Positions 10,628-21,889 of a stretch of DNA of 64,000 bases are shown here, one piece after another (position 1 is the first letter of the stretch; each line of letters opens with the position of its first letter). The stretch is from Siphonodentalium dalli (taxonomy: Eukaryota; Mollusca; Scaphopoda; Gadilida; Siphonodentaliidae), in assembly GCA_032622095.1 (NCBI GenBank), contig CP136068.1, positions 184,828,796 to 184,892,795 of the forward strand, read 5' to 3'. The notes below the pieces were generated by a model, which saw only the letters and a program-made list of their open reading frames with translations, had not been told where the DNA came from and did no database searches. Both the position numbers and the translations under genes were made by a program.

Positions 10628-11390
10628 TGGTATTACTGATAAAAAGTCCAATTAGTACAAAAAGATAGTCAAGTCTAATCAAAACTTGATGTGGGTTAGA
10701 GCACAAGAATTGTTCTTTACCAGAAGCAATCGAGTCGAAGACAAGATTTATTCTGGTAAAGAACTATTTGCGTGCTCTGACCGATTTAGAGCTCAATTGA
10801 TCCCACATAATGCAATCAACTGGAAATGTGCCGTTGGGCGTGTTTTGACCATGACGCACAATCCGTGCGCTGGCCACGATTGGACACAATCGCCAGTTAG
10901 CCACACCCAACAACGTGTTACGTGATTAACATGAACTGATCGCCGTTGAATGTGAATAAATATGTCTGAAACAACACGAACTGGCCCCACTTTGAAGCGC
11001 CCGTGCGTTTTGTCTGCTATGAGTTGCGTGTGCCTAACAATGGGATAATCACTGAACTATTCCTTCGCCAGCCATGGGAATTGGTGTGCTTTACCAAAAA
11101 TCAGGGAACGATTGTAACAATGGGATTGTGCTCTGAACATTGGAAAAGATTGAAACATTGAAAAAATATTCTGAAAACCATATTTATTGACAAAGCATTT
11201 ATATAACAATGGTTTCAACCTGTGAAATTTTGTTATTGGAGAAATATCAATAATGAATATAAGAACAAAGTTAATTTATTTCTCCATATTCTTCTTAAAG
11301 TTACTCAATCCATTTCGATGGTCCCAATTTCATCAGATTCCAACAACAACAACATTTTTTGAAATGCCACTTCAATTATCAGAATTGATT
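10628..11390. other. Intergenic, with local palindromes only
   Basis: Contains an imperfect inverted repeat (10698-10780; TTCTTTACCAGAA against TTCTGGTAAAGAA, ended by GAGCAC and GTGCTC) and a second one at about 10833-10915 (GTTGGGCGTG and CCACACCCAAC). Small overlapping ORFs show no recognisable product. Confidence 0.4.
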
Positions 11391-11394
11391 AATT

Positions 11395-11545
11395 GCCCAA
11401 AAATAATGCTGACCACAGTCAACTATAGTATAAAATTGCCCGAAACGTGTTATTTATCAACATTTTGTTCAACAAAATTTAGCCACATTGTCAAATATCT
11501 GACACCCAAAGCCACTCAATTTTAGAGTTATCCATCTTTATCCAC
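11395..11545. repeat. Dispersed repeat, inverted partner at 22670-22820
   Basis: Shares the complement of segments such as ACTATAGTATAAAATT, TTATTTATCAACATTTTGTT and TTAGAGTTATCCATCTTTA with intron sequence of the receptor gene in opposite orientation, about 11 kb away. A 90-codon ORF crosses it and is not considered coding. Confidence 0.7.
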
Positions 11546-11579
11546 AATTTGGTCTGAGACTAGTTACCTTATTAACCCT

Positions 11580-11870
11580 CTCTATACTAAAACATCATTG
11601 ACGAGTAGTTATCCTTAGGAAATGTTCAGATAATAAGTTTAACTCTTGCTTCATATACTAAATACTCATTGACGAGTAGTTATCCTTTGGAAATGTTCAG
11701 ATAATAAGTTTAACTCTTGCTACATATACTACACACTCATTGACGAGTAGTCTGGTAGTTATCCTTGGGAAATGTTTAGATAATACGTTTAACTCTTGCT
11801 ACATATACTACATACTCATTGATGAGTAGTTATCATTAGGAAATATTCATACAATAAGTTCAAGAAATGA
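11580..11870. repeat. ~80-bp tandem repeat, 4 units
   Basis: Each unit carries CTCATTGACGAGTAGTTATC and a GGAAATGTTCAGATAATA variant; the last unit is more diverged. Confidence 0.85.
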
Positions 11871-12007
11871 TGTTAGTTGAACTTATTATCTGAACTTTGC
11901 CCTCCAATAAATAGGACTCCTGTACTCCCCCGATGAAAGATGGACCATTCTGATGTATAAATTTGATAACTGAATGGGAGAATCCATTTAGTAAGGAGTC
12001 CAGTCAA

Positions 12008-12958
12008 CACAGGTCCTACTAAAAGCCGACCGCACATACCACATGTCCGAGCGAGATGGGACTGTATCTATATCTGTAGATATTACAGTGCAGGAACCAA
12101 TTCTGGTAGTAGACGCACTGGTCCAGGTAGTAACTTTATAACCCTGCATGTGGTGACTCCAGTAGCGTCGTTTAACGTGCACCGAGGCGTGTACACAGGT
12201 CACCCCGGCATTAATGTCACAAAATTTTTGTAATGGGGAAGTCGGCATTATCGAGTGAGACTTTTCAGCATGACAAACTTGGTATCTGACCGTGATCTGA
12301 GTTTTGTCAGAATACCCTGCCCAGGTTGCGATCCCCGGTCCGATAGCACGAGAGACCAGTACGCTACCTCTCGGCTGCCGAAATACACTGGCGCGCAGAA
12401 TAGACTTGTATATGACCAAGGTTCCAACCCCCAAGTCGATAGCTTGAGCGGAAACGGCACTGTTAATTACTCCTAACTTGCATGCGGCAGGTTCCCAAAG
12501 GGAACCACCGCACCTCCCATGGCTGCCTGACCACGGAAATGTGTATCATATATATATCACGCGGTCGGCGTTTTTGCGCACATTCACAGCGAATTTGACA
12601 GCAGCATAATTATGTGTTAATTTATTCATTTTCGTTATAGCTAGCGACTTGCCATCACCCATGGATGCAGAAGGGTGTTCGCTTTATATGCATGATATGA
12701 TGTCCCTTTCCGTGGTATTATAAGGCAGCCATGCAGGAAAGGTGCGATCGGTGAATTGTTGGATTTTGCGTACCTGACGGAACCGGCCGCAAGGTAGGGT
12801 TAACAGTGCCGTTTCGATCTGCTCGAGCTATCGACTTCGGGATTGGAACTTTGTTACATACATGTCTATTCAGCATGGTGGCGCATGTCCCATCTCCCTC
12901 GAATCCCCGCAGTGCAAGGAGGTGATTCGGTCGGCTTTTAGTATAGGACCGGAATAGG
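12008..12958. repeat. Large imperfect inverted repeat, possibly SINE-derived
   Basis: The left arm 12009-12531 and right arm 12721-12957 are inverted copies: ACTAAAAGCCGACCG near both outer ends and CATGGCTGCC near both inner ends, with AGTCGATAGC in each. Read on the minus strand, 12310-12385 has TAGCGTACTGG, which fits a Pol III A box, followed by GGGGATCGCAACC, a poor B box. This is weak evidence for a tRNA-derived origin. The minus-strand ORF 11988-12434 shows no known domain. Confidence 0.45.
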
Positions 12959-13911
12959 CAGGACAAAGTGAATTTCATCTTGAACGTCAATTGTACATGC
13001 TGGACATATTATGTATATATCCATCTTTTGTTGCTTTCCGTCGACCGTGCATGGGAACATAAAGTCCGGTGACCCCGTCAAGTGAATGGGAACATATGTG
13101 CAACTGAGTAAGTTTTGCTATCTCGTTTGTGGAGTTTGGTGACAGCAAGTAGTTTTGAAATGAGATATTCGTTTTTGTCTATAAAAATCTAGTTTACCAT
13201 CGGTGTCCATCTTGGGGATCTACCATCGTTTGTATCTGTTTTCGATTGTTTGCCTTAATGAGTGGATGAGGGATGATGAATTATATGTTGGCGGTCTCGA
13301 CAGACATGGGCAAAACCAAGTTCCAAGATAATACGATCGACTCTGATCGAACAGAACGACTTCTTCCCATAAAATGAGTCCATGAAACAGTTATGAGCAA
13401 GTTGGTGGCTCGCTGTCCATATCCACGAGATATTACGAGATATTACGAGATATTACCCAAAACGCACGGTTTGTAGGAAAATAAGATGCCGAGCGCATAC
13501 TCCCCTATCACCCCTAATTTACCCCATACTCTGCCCTAATTCACCCCATACTCCCCTAATTCACCCCGCGAAACTATGTTTGAACTGCAACGGTTTGTGT
13601 GTAATAAATTGTTTGTAGAAATTTGGCACATACATGGACTGCCGTCAAACAAATCTTCTGTATATTTGTGAACCCTGTTTAAAACGGTCCGTGTTTAATG
13701 GGCTCCATGCATACCTCGGATCTGTCCACTCACATTGGACCTAAATCCTCCGCATGCACGCTGTAATGATGTCCCGTTAATTACAACTGTTTACGACATC
13801 TACCGCTAATGGATATATATATATCCAGCTTACGTAAGCCGCTAATGGGTTGTTTGGGACAGCGGCTGATGGCCAATGCTTAATTACGTCCAATGTCCGA
13901 ATAACAATTAC
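12959..13911. other. Intergenic upstream of the receptor gene
   Basis: Only short repeats are visible: about three 11-bp units of CGAGATATTA at 13425-13456 and three imperfect units around CCCTAATTCACCCCATACT at 13500-13570. No promoter element can be assigned with confidence. Confidence 0.45.
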
Positions 13912-14128
13912 TACAGTAATGCCCAAAGTAATTGACCACTTAACCACAGCAGAATTATGGGTAATTTTTCAGGATTTAGTCGGAAATATGGCTTGTTGCC
14001 ATTCATCGGAAATCTCTCGGTGAGAGCTTTCCGATGAATGGCAACAAGCCATATTTCCGACTAAATCCTGAAAACTTACTCATAATTCTGCTGTGGTTAA
14101 GTGGTCAATTACTTTGGGCATTACTGTA
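13912..14128. mobile_element. Palindromic TA MITE, full length (reference copy)
   Basis: About 213 bp between TA dinucleotides, ends CAGTAATGCCC and GGGCATTACTG. The arms are complementary over almost their whole length, around a short centre near 14019-14024. TA target and CAGT ends are typical of Tc1/mariner-type MITEs (family knowledge); there is no transposase. It lies about 330 bp upstream of the receptor start codon, so it may be in or near the promoter. Confidence 0.85.
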
Positions 14129-14460
14129 GATGATATATACGATACCATGTAAGACTAGCTGGTGCCATGCTTCCTATTATTTCGTGTAATTAATATTGCG
14201 CTTAATTTGAATACAGACCTCCCGCAATCGCATGGAAGAACGTACATGTAACCATGGTTACATGTATAGTAACTTGAATATAATTTGTATCGCTGAGTGC
14301 CGTCTGCAGACATCTGCGTGGAACTCCCTTATAAGTTGTTTGTCACACGTATATAATCGTAGAAGAATATCAGAAGTAATTAAGCCAAGATCTTATCAGA
14401 GAATCACATCGTCGTAAAACAGTCGCTTCGTCGTCTCGAGATTCACAGGTTGTATATGGA

Positions 14461-16530
14461 ATGGCGTCCTTGTTTTATGTGATGCTAGTTCTGGGAATTC
14501 GTGGAACATCACCGTTCATAGTTGATCCAGGTCTACCTCAGAAGCGATATGTGAGGGAGGGTGATTTGAATATAGCTGGTGTTTTTCCTATATCTACATA
14601 CGACACTAAATATCTATGTGGCGACAGCCTCAGATCGACACTCATTCTGCAATACATCGAGGCGATGGTCTTTGCCGTTGATGAGGTGAATTCAGATCCG
14701 ACGATTCTTCCGAATATAACACTGGGATTCGTTATTCTGGACGATTGTCTGAAAGAATCAACTATCGTAGCGCAAGCTATATCATTGCTTCGACGAACAG
14801 GAAATTCAACTCAGTGCGAGGCTAACAACCATAATGGCGGCATCCCAACGTATGACGTCATTGGTGTGGTTGGTTCAATGAAAAGTGCCACGAGTATTGC
14901 ACTGGCAAATCTGCTAGGAGGAATGAAAATGCCTCAAGTTAGTTATGCTTCTACTAGTGATGAGCTGTCGAACATGGAACTGTATCCCTACTTCATGAGG
15001 GTTGTTCCCCCTGATCAGTTTCAGGTCGAGGCGCTGATGAGTATTGTTTTGTTTTACAAATGGTCGTATATCAGCGTTATTTACACCAGTGGTAGCTATG
15101 GAGAAACGGCTTTCAAGAATATAAAGTTAATCGCAGACGCTAACGGCATTTGCATTGCTTTCGAAACGAAAATTGGACAAGGGGCGACAATCGCTGAGCA
15201 CGACGCTATTGTGTCCGGTCTCTTGGAACATCAAAACGCAAGGGCGGTAATCTTGTTTACTGGACCAGCTAACGCTATAGAGGTCATGGCCGCGATAGAG
15301 AGGGCCGATGCTGCAAGAAAATTCATTTGGATAGGATGCGAAGCCTGGGGGTTGCGACTACACATGTTCGGGGACCATTTAAAGACTGCTCTTGGTGCAT
15401 TCACTGTGAAAGTTTATGCCAACGTTGTTCCAGAGTTCGATTTATATTTCAAGTCACTAACACCAAAAAACACCGGCAACCCTTGGTTCAAGGAATTCTG
15501 GGAGATGCACTTTTCTTGTGTGTATTCGTCGTTGAACGACACATGCGCAAACAGATCGTTGTCGTCTGCGAATAACTACAAAAGTCTTTCTTCCGTTGGT
15601 CCTGTTATAGACGCAGTTAGAGCGTTTGCACTCGGCATTCAAAGTATCATTGAAACGAACTGTTCCGGAGTTTTTCCGCCTAACATCGGGGATTGTATTG
15701 ATGGACCGGCGATGCTCGCCGCCATGAGGAACGCTACCTTCACTGGAAGTGGAGGATTAGTGAAGTTCAATGAAAATGGAGACGTTCCCGGGAAATACAT
15801 GATACAGCAAGTCGTTACGTTCCAGAACGGTCATATGCAACACGAAGTCGCAGTATGGGACGGACTAACCAAGTCTTTAGCGGTTAATGAGGACGAAGTC
15901 ACGTGGCGATATGTCACGGAGTCGCCAGGGCAGAGATTCCCAGAATCGGTTTGCAGCAAACCTTGTGGACCGAGGCAGTTTCGTATACAGAGAGAATTGT
16001 CCTGTTGCTGGGACTGTAATTTGTGCCGAGAGAATGAAATCTTAATCAACAACTCAACCAGATGCCAAGCATGTCCAATGTTTCAATGGCCAGACGAACA
16101 CACCGGCTACTTGAAATGCCGGAACATAGAACCTACTGCTATGTCCTGGAAAGATCCTGCGTCCATTGTTGCGCTTTTGTTTTCCGGCGTCGGCCTTTTC
16201 GTGACGTCTGTCGTCTGCATTTTCTACGTGAGGCACTGGAAAGACCGAGTCATTAAAGCTTCGAGCAAAGAGCTGAGTTGTCTGATTTTGGTTGGGGTAT
16301 TTATAGGGTACCTCACTGCGGGTGTGTTCGTCATCAGTCCGACCGATGCGACCTGTATGGCGAACTATGTTGGATTTTGTCTATGTTTTACTTGGATCTA
16401 CGCCCCGCTTCTCACAAAAATTATAAGGATACACAGAATATTCGAGTCCGGGAGGAAATCGAAGTCGACGCCCCGGTTTGTCAGTTCCAAAGCCCAGCTG
16501 GTCATAGCATCTTCTATTATATCGGTCCAG
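14461..16530 (+). CDS. Metabotropic glutamate receptor-like class C GPCR, exon 1 (residues 1-690)
   Basis: Plasma-membrane G-protein-coupled receptor. Residues 1-17 form a signal peptide. About 30-490 are a Venus-flytrap ligand domain (VEAM-like IEAMVFAVDEVN, YFMRVVPPDQFQ, YGETAF). Residues 498-553 form the nine-cysteine domain with the CCW signature. TM1 is about 567-590, TM2 about 604-625, TM3 about 631-652 (LLTKIIRIHRIF after it), and TM4 begins at 677 (AQLVIASSIISVQ). The alpha-amino/alpha-carboxyl pocket positions look conserved (Thr165, Asp185, Tyr213), an Asp of mGluR1 is Glu294, and the Lys409 equivalent seems missing. The exon ends in phase 0 at CAG before GTATGT; exon 2 continues TM4. 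A continuous frame runs on to 16770 through intron repeats, but homology stops here. The ligand is uncertain (glutamate or another amino-acid-like ligand). I chose the ATG at 14461 because it directly precedes the signal peptide. Confidence 0.9.
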
Positions 16531-18846
16531 GTATGTGTTACATATGATAGTTCCAAACCCCAGCTGGTCACAGCATCCTCTATTATATCGGTCCAGGTAT
16601 GTGTGACATATGTCAGTTCCAAAGCTCAGCTGGTCATAGCATCTTCTATTATATCGGTCCAGGTATGTGTTACATATGTCAGTTCCAAAGCCCAGCTGGT
16701 CATAGCATCTTCTATTATATCGGTCCAGGTATGTGTTACATATGTTAGTTCCAAAGCCCGTAGGTCATAGCATCTTCTATTATATCGGTCCAGGTATGTG
16801 TTACATATGTCAGTTCCAAAGCCCATAGGTCATAGCATCTTCTATTATATCGGTCCAGGTATGTGTTACATATGTCAGTTCCAAAGCCCATAGGTCATAG
16901 CATCTTCTATTATATCGGTCCAGGTATGTGTTACATATGTCAGTTCCAAAACCCAGCTGGTCATAGCATCTTCTATTATATCGGTCCAGGTATGTGTTAC
17001 ATATGTCAGTTCCAAAGCCCAGCTGGTCATAGCATCTTCTATTATATCGGTCCATGTATGTGTTACATATGTCAGTTCCAAAGCCCAGCTGGTCATAGCA
17101 TCTTCTATTATATCGGTCCAGGTATGTGTTACATATTTCAGTTCCAAAGCCCAGCTGGTCATAGCATCTTCTATTATATCGGTCCAGGTATGTGTTACAT
17201 ATGTCAGTTCCAAAACCCAGCTGGTCATAGCATCTTCTGTTATATCGGTCCAGGTATGTGTTACATATGTCAGTTCCAAATCCCATAGGTCATAGCATCT
17301 TCTATTATATCGGTCCAGGTATGTGTTACATAATGTCAGTTCCAAAGCCCAGCTGGTCATAGCATCTTCTATTATATCGGTCCAGGTATGTGTTACATAT
17401 GTCAGTTCCAAAGCCCAGCTGGTCATAGCATCTTCTATTATATCGGTCCAGGTATGTGTTACATATGTCAGTTCCAAAGCCCAGCTGGTCATAGCATCTT
17501 CTATTATATCGGTCCAGGTATGTGTTACATAATGTCAGTTCCAAAGCCCAGCTGGTCATAGCATCTTCTGTTATATCGGTCCAGGTATGTGTTACATAAT
17601 GTCAGTTCCAAAGCCCAGCTGGTCATAGCATCTTCTATTATATCGGTACAGGTATGTGTTACATACGTCAGTTCCAAAGCCCAGCTGGTCATAGCATCTT
17701 CTATTATATCAGTCCAGGTATGTGTTACTTACGTCAGTTCCAAATCCCAGCTGGTCATATCATCTTCTATATCGGTCCATGTATGTGTTACATATGTCAG
17801 TTCCAAAGCCCAGCTGGTCATAGCATCTTCTATTATATCGGTCCAGGTATGTGTTACATATTTCAGTTCCAAAGCCCAGCTGGTCATAGCATCTTCTATT
17901 ATATCGGTCCAGGTATGTGTTACATATGTCAGTTCCAAAACCCAGCTGGTCATAGCATCTTCTGTTATATCGGTCCAGGTATGTGTTACATATGTCAGTT
18001 CCAAATCCCATAGGTCATAGCATCTTCTATTATATCGGTCCAGGTATGTGTTACATATGTCAGTTCCAAAACCCAGCTGGTCATAGCATCTTCTATTATA
18101 TCGGTCCAGGTATGTGTTACATAATGTCAGTTCCAAAGCCCAGCTGGTCATAGCATCTTCTATTATATCGGTCCAGGTATGTGTTACATATGTCAGTACC
18201 AAAGCCCAGCTGGTCATAGCATCTTCTATTATATCGGTCCAGGTATGTGTTACATACGTTTGTTCCAAAGCCCAGCTGGTCATAGCATCTTCTATTATAT
18301 CGGTCCAGGTATGTGTTACATAATGTCAGTTCCAAAGCCCAGCTGGTCATAGCATCTTCTGTTATATCGGTCCAGGTATGTGTTACATAATGTCAGTTCC
18401 AAAGCCCAGCTGGTCATAGCATCTTCTATTATATCGGTCCAGGTATGTGTTACATACGTCAGTTCCAAAGCCCAGTTGGTCATAGCATCTTCTATTATAT
18501 CGGTCCAGGTATGTGTTACATACGTCAGTTCCAAATCCCAGCTGGTCATATCATCTTCTATATCGGTCCAGGTATGTGTTACATATGTCAGTTCCAAAGC
18601 CCAGCTGGTCATAGCATCTTCTATATCGGTCCAGGTATGTGTTACATATGTCAGTTCCAAAACCCAGCTGGTCATAGCATCTTCTATTATATCGGGCCAG
18701 GTATGTGTTACATATGTCAGTTCCAAAGCCCAGCTGGTCATAGCATCTTCTATATCGGTCCAGGTATGTGTTACATATGTCAGTTCCAAAACCCAGCTGG
18801 TCATAGCATCTTCTATTATATCGGGCCAGGTATGTGTTACATTACC
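16481..18846 (+). repeat. 66-bp minisatellite amplified from the exon 1 end plus splice donor (~36 units)
   Basis: Each unit holds the last 50 bp of exon 1 (starting TCAGTTCCAAAGCCCAGCTG and ending TCGGTCCAG) followed by GTATGTGTTACATATG, i.e. the donor and first intron bases. Unit 0 is the real exon end. Units 1-3 keep the frame and place GT at 16597, 16663 and 16729. Later units are 65 bp (CCATAGG or CCGTAGG, adding a stop), 67 bp (ACATAATG) or about 62 bp (TCTATATCGG). Long ORFs on both strands here are products of the 66-bp period. Most units still match the donor consensus; a few have changed it (for example CATGTATG near 17054). Confidence 0.97.
16531..16730 (+). other. Authentic 5' splice site and three in-frame duplicate donors
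   Basis: Donor GTATGT at 16531 is the likely authentic site because joining it to 23050 rebuilds TM4. Copies at 16597, 16663 and 16729 have the same CAG|GTATGT context and phase 0; each use would add 22 residues (SSKAQLVIASSIISVQVCVTYV-like blocks) in TM4. The next unit has a 1-bp loss and a TAG at 16768-16770. Use of the extra donors is inference. Confidence 0.75.
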
Positions 18847-19490
18847 CAGACGTAATATTCAGAAGCGCATTTTATTTGGATCCTTCGTTGGTTTCCTAAA
18901 TTGTCTTCGTGTTTCAGAGTTGATGTCTCTATTCAGGCCGAAATGGATAAATAATTAGGTAAATGTGTTAGTAAATTAAATGTAGCATCACATTCCATAT
19001 ACCGATAGTCATTTATGGGAATTTATAATAAAATAAACTACGATTTTCGAGTGTTTAAGCCGCCATCTTGGTAGCCATCTTTGAAACCATTATCAATTAT
19101 TAAGCTAACATATATTTCGTTTAGTCCAGAAGACATAACCATTGTCTATATTGTTTTATATATATGTGTCCAACTCCGTTGTGAGGGACGTGGCTATATG
19201 GTCTCCGTTTGGGGGGGGGGGTGTCCACCTTGGGAAATTCCAACTGCACCCCCTTGAGTCAGAATGAGATCAGACCAAACACAAGTTTTGCATAATTCCA
19301 TTTGCACCCCCCCCCGCCTTGCACATCAGTGCTCATGCCTAATATCCTATATAATCATAAACCATGGTTCTATATACCCGGTATGACAACATTCAGATAT
19401 TTTAACCTGAAAAAAATGCATAAATACTAACATTTAGTGGTCTAACTCCAGACAAATGCACACGGCTACGGACAAGAGACCAAGACACGG
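18847..19490. other. Receptor intron, unique sequence with G and C runs
   Basis: Intron sequence including a run of ten G near 19210 and C runs near 19303. No ORF or element recognised. Confidence 0.5.
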
Positions 19491-20300
19491 ACAAGAGACC
19501 AGAATACATCGGCTGATCGGCCCGGTGTGAGAAAATTTTGAAAACTATACAAGAAAATCTCAAATCCTAGCATCTAGACTGCATGGCCTCAACTGAAGCT
19601 TTCCTATTGGAAATTTCAAACCTCACACCCCCCCCCCCCTGGTTGGAGAATTCTCCAACTAATGACGATTTCAGTCCACAAGTTTGACCAAATGTAGTAA
19701 AATATTGTTTTGTTAAACTGATTAGAAATTTTGTATTGGCCACGGGGGAGGGACAATGACACACCATGGTTCGGTCCGGTGTGCGAAAATATATCTAGAC
19801 TATATAGCCTCAAGCCTTCCTAGAGTTGGAAATTTCAAACCTGACACCCACACTTAGGTTGGAAAATCTCCAACTGATGACAATTCCAATGACAATTTCT
19901 CAAAATGTATGAAAATATTGTTTTCTTAAATTAACTAGAAGTTTTTGACTGGACACGAGGGAGGGACTAGGACACAAACTTTCCAAGTGTTGGGAATATC
20001 CAACCTGTCACCTCCCCTAAGTTTGGAAAATTTCCAACTGATGACCATTTCAATCCAAAATTTTGACCAAAAAATAGGAAGATATTGGTCCAAAAACAAT
20101 TAACCCCCCCCCCCCCCTCCCCAATAAATTATTTGAAAATCAAACTACAAGAACATTTTCAACCTATTGTTGGTGTGAAATTTCAAACTAATGTTTCGGC
20201 ATGTATGAGATTTCCAACTGTTGAAAATTTTGACCAAAGTTGGGGTGGGGGTGAGACACCCCACCCCTGTCGCCACGCCTCTGTTCGTGGTGGTACAATC
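19490..20300. repeat. Degenerate ~200-bp tandem repeat with long C tracts (intron)
   Basis: About four diverged units sharing GGAAATTTCAAACCTCACAC or similar, followed by TTGGAGAATTCTCCAACT or similar and by GACCAAATGTAG-like sequence. C homopolymers of 13 or more occur near 19628 and 20104. Non-coding. Confidence 0.6.
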
Positions 20301-21324
20301 CCTTGTCAAGTGACAATTTACGTCATCTTTGTTTTGTCCTGATATCTCAAAATCCCCAAGGCTGGTGGCGGATCAGCCGGTGGATTCTTCAGAAGTGGAC
20401 ACCAAACCACCAGTTTTCATTGCTAAAACAAGTATTGTTGGGTTTGCTGTCGGACTAAGATATTGACGAGTTGTAACTTTGTGCATGACTATGCACGTTC
20501 TGGTCTGGTATATATTCACGATTTCATTTCCATTAAAAATATGGAGTAAACATCAGTTTGAAATGGCATGAAACAGTCGCAATTAGTCTACTTCAAGTGA
20601 AATTTAGCAATCTCGTTAGGCCAAAAAACATAATACCTGTGTTTAGGGTTACATGGTCTAAAATAATTTGGGTAGTTTGGGATTTTTTTGTGGAATTTTT
20701 ATTCTGAATTCCTTTGAGTCATTGACAATTCAATCTAGAAGGCTTCACAGTTCTCGTTATATCACTGTCCCCATCCAGTCCCTGACAATTCATGGTATTG
20801 AATGACAAGAAAACCAATGAAGAGAAATGGTATATAACGCGCTCAAGATCATATATATTATATACCCATGATTGTAATTATAGAATATAAAATATATTGG
20901 TTTCACGAATGACCAACTCAGAATTCCGTTAAAATAACAATAACAACCAGCACCTAATTAACGAACCGGCGGCCGACTCGGCCGCCTCCGACAACAATTC
21001 TCAATGGGCTGCAGAACGAAAATTGTCTATAATAGTTGAAATATAAGACTTATAAATTATCTTTTTCATTTCTTTTATTTGTAATTGACAAACCAAAAAT
21101 CAACATTATTGAACATAGTAATGTAAAGGACTATAAACGAAATTGAAATTCCCAACTACACCTTTTACCGGACTCGGCCTCTGGGTCGCGCAGTTCGACT
21201 TTTAAATCCGTCCAAAAAATTCCTAATATCTATAAATAAAACTCCAGCGCCCAGCCGAAACAAGAATTTGGACACCTGTATACACGCGGCGCGCGTAAAT
21301 AAGATGGCTCCATATGTGTGAGTA
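20301..21324. other. Receptor intron, no gene recognised
   Basis: Contains a GC-rich palindrome at about 20967-20987 (GGCGGCCGACTCGGCCGCC). Nothing else is supported. Confidence 0.45.
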
Positions 21325-21326
21325 TA

Positions 21327-21786
21327 TGTGACCCGCCATATCAAATCCAGTCGGAAGTCGGGATTTGTTTTACCCTGTGCCAATGCATTCTCTTATATAT
21401 GCGAGTCGACCATAGGTCGCCTCGCATATATAAGAGAATGCATTGGCCTAACAATTTTTATCATGTTTTTTAAATAAATGTTTCTTACAATTTTTAGGAC
21501 ATAAAATAAAAAAACATCCATTACCCTGGAGGGAGCCCCACACATATATAGAAGCACATAGAAGAGTGTCGTCTGCTCATGTTTGTATGGGGCTCTGTAT
21601 GGGTGAAATTATAAAATTGTTAAAGAATACAAGAACAAATTATTAAAATTGTAAAAAATTGTTAGGCCAATGCATTCTCTTATATATGCGAGGCGACCTA
21701 TGGTCGACTCGCATATATAAGAGAATGCATTGGCACAGGGTAAAAAAAATCCCGACTTCCGACTGGATTTGATATGGCGGGTCACA
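21327..21786. mobile_element. TA-flanked MITE with TGTGACCCGCC ends carrying the double-hairpin module
   Basis: Inverted ends TGTGACCCGCCATATCAAAT and its complement lie between TA dinucleotides (21325-21326, 21787-21788). Each arm continues through CCGACTTCCGACTGGATT-type sequence into the 69-bp hairpins at 21379-21447 and 21666-21734, which are almost identical to those of the TTAA elements. The centre contains the small inverted repeat at 21523-21604, related to 2216-2312. The outer ends are unrelated to CCCTTTACCC, so the same hairpin core exists in two transposon backbones. Confidence 0.8.
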
Positions 21787-21889
21787 TATGGTTTCATCAA
21801 CATTGGAGTTTCCTTGTACATGCTGCAAACAAATCGAAGCGGTTAGGTACTCGTGGTACTGACTTGTTTTGTTAGAACAATAGACTTCA

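Noticed and set aside
14232-14417. 61-codon ORF just upstream of the receptor as a separate gene
   Set aside because: No recognisable motif, and it lies where the 5' leader is expected. At most it is an upstream ORF; not claimed.
16531-16770. Treating the continuous 769-codon frame as the real end of the receptor
   Set aside because: Homology to mGluR TM4 ends exactly at a CAG|GTATGT donor, and exon 2 at 23050 supplies TM4-TM7 in the same phase. The extra codons are satellite units and end in a stop created by a 1-bp deletion.
16398-18958. Numerous long ORFs on both strands with 22-residue repeats
   Set aside because: They follow from the 66-bp period being divisible by three; frames open and close with 65- and 67-bp units, and no independent start, splice or domain evidence exists.
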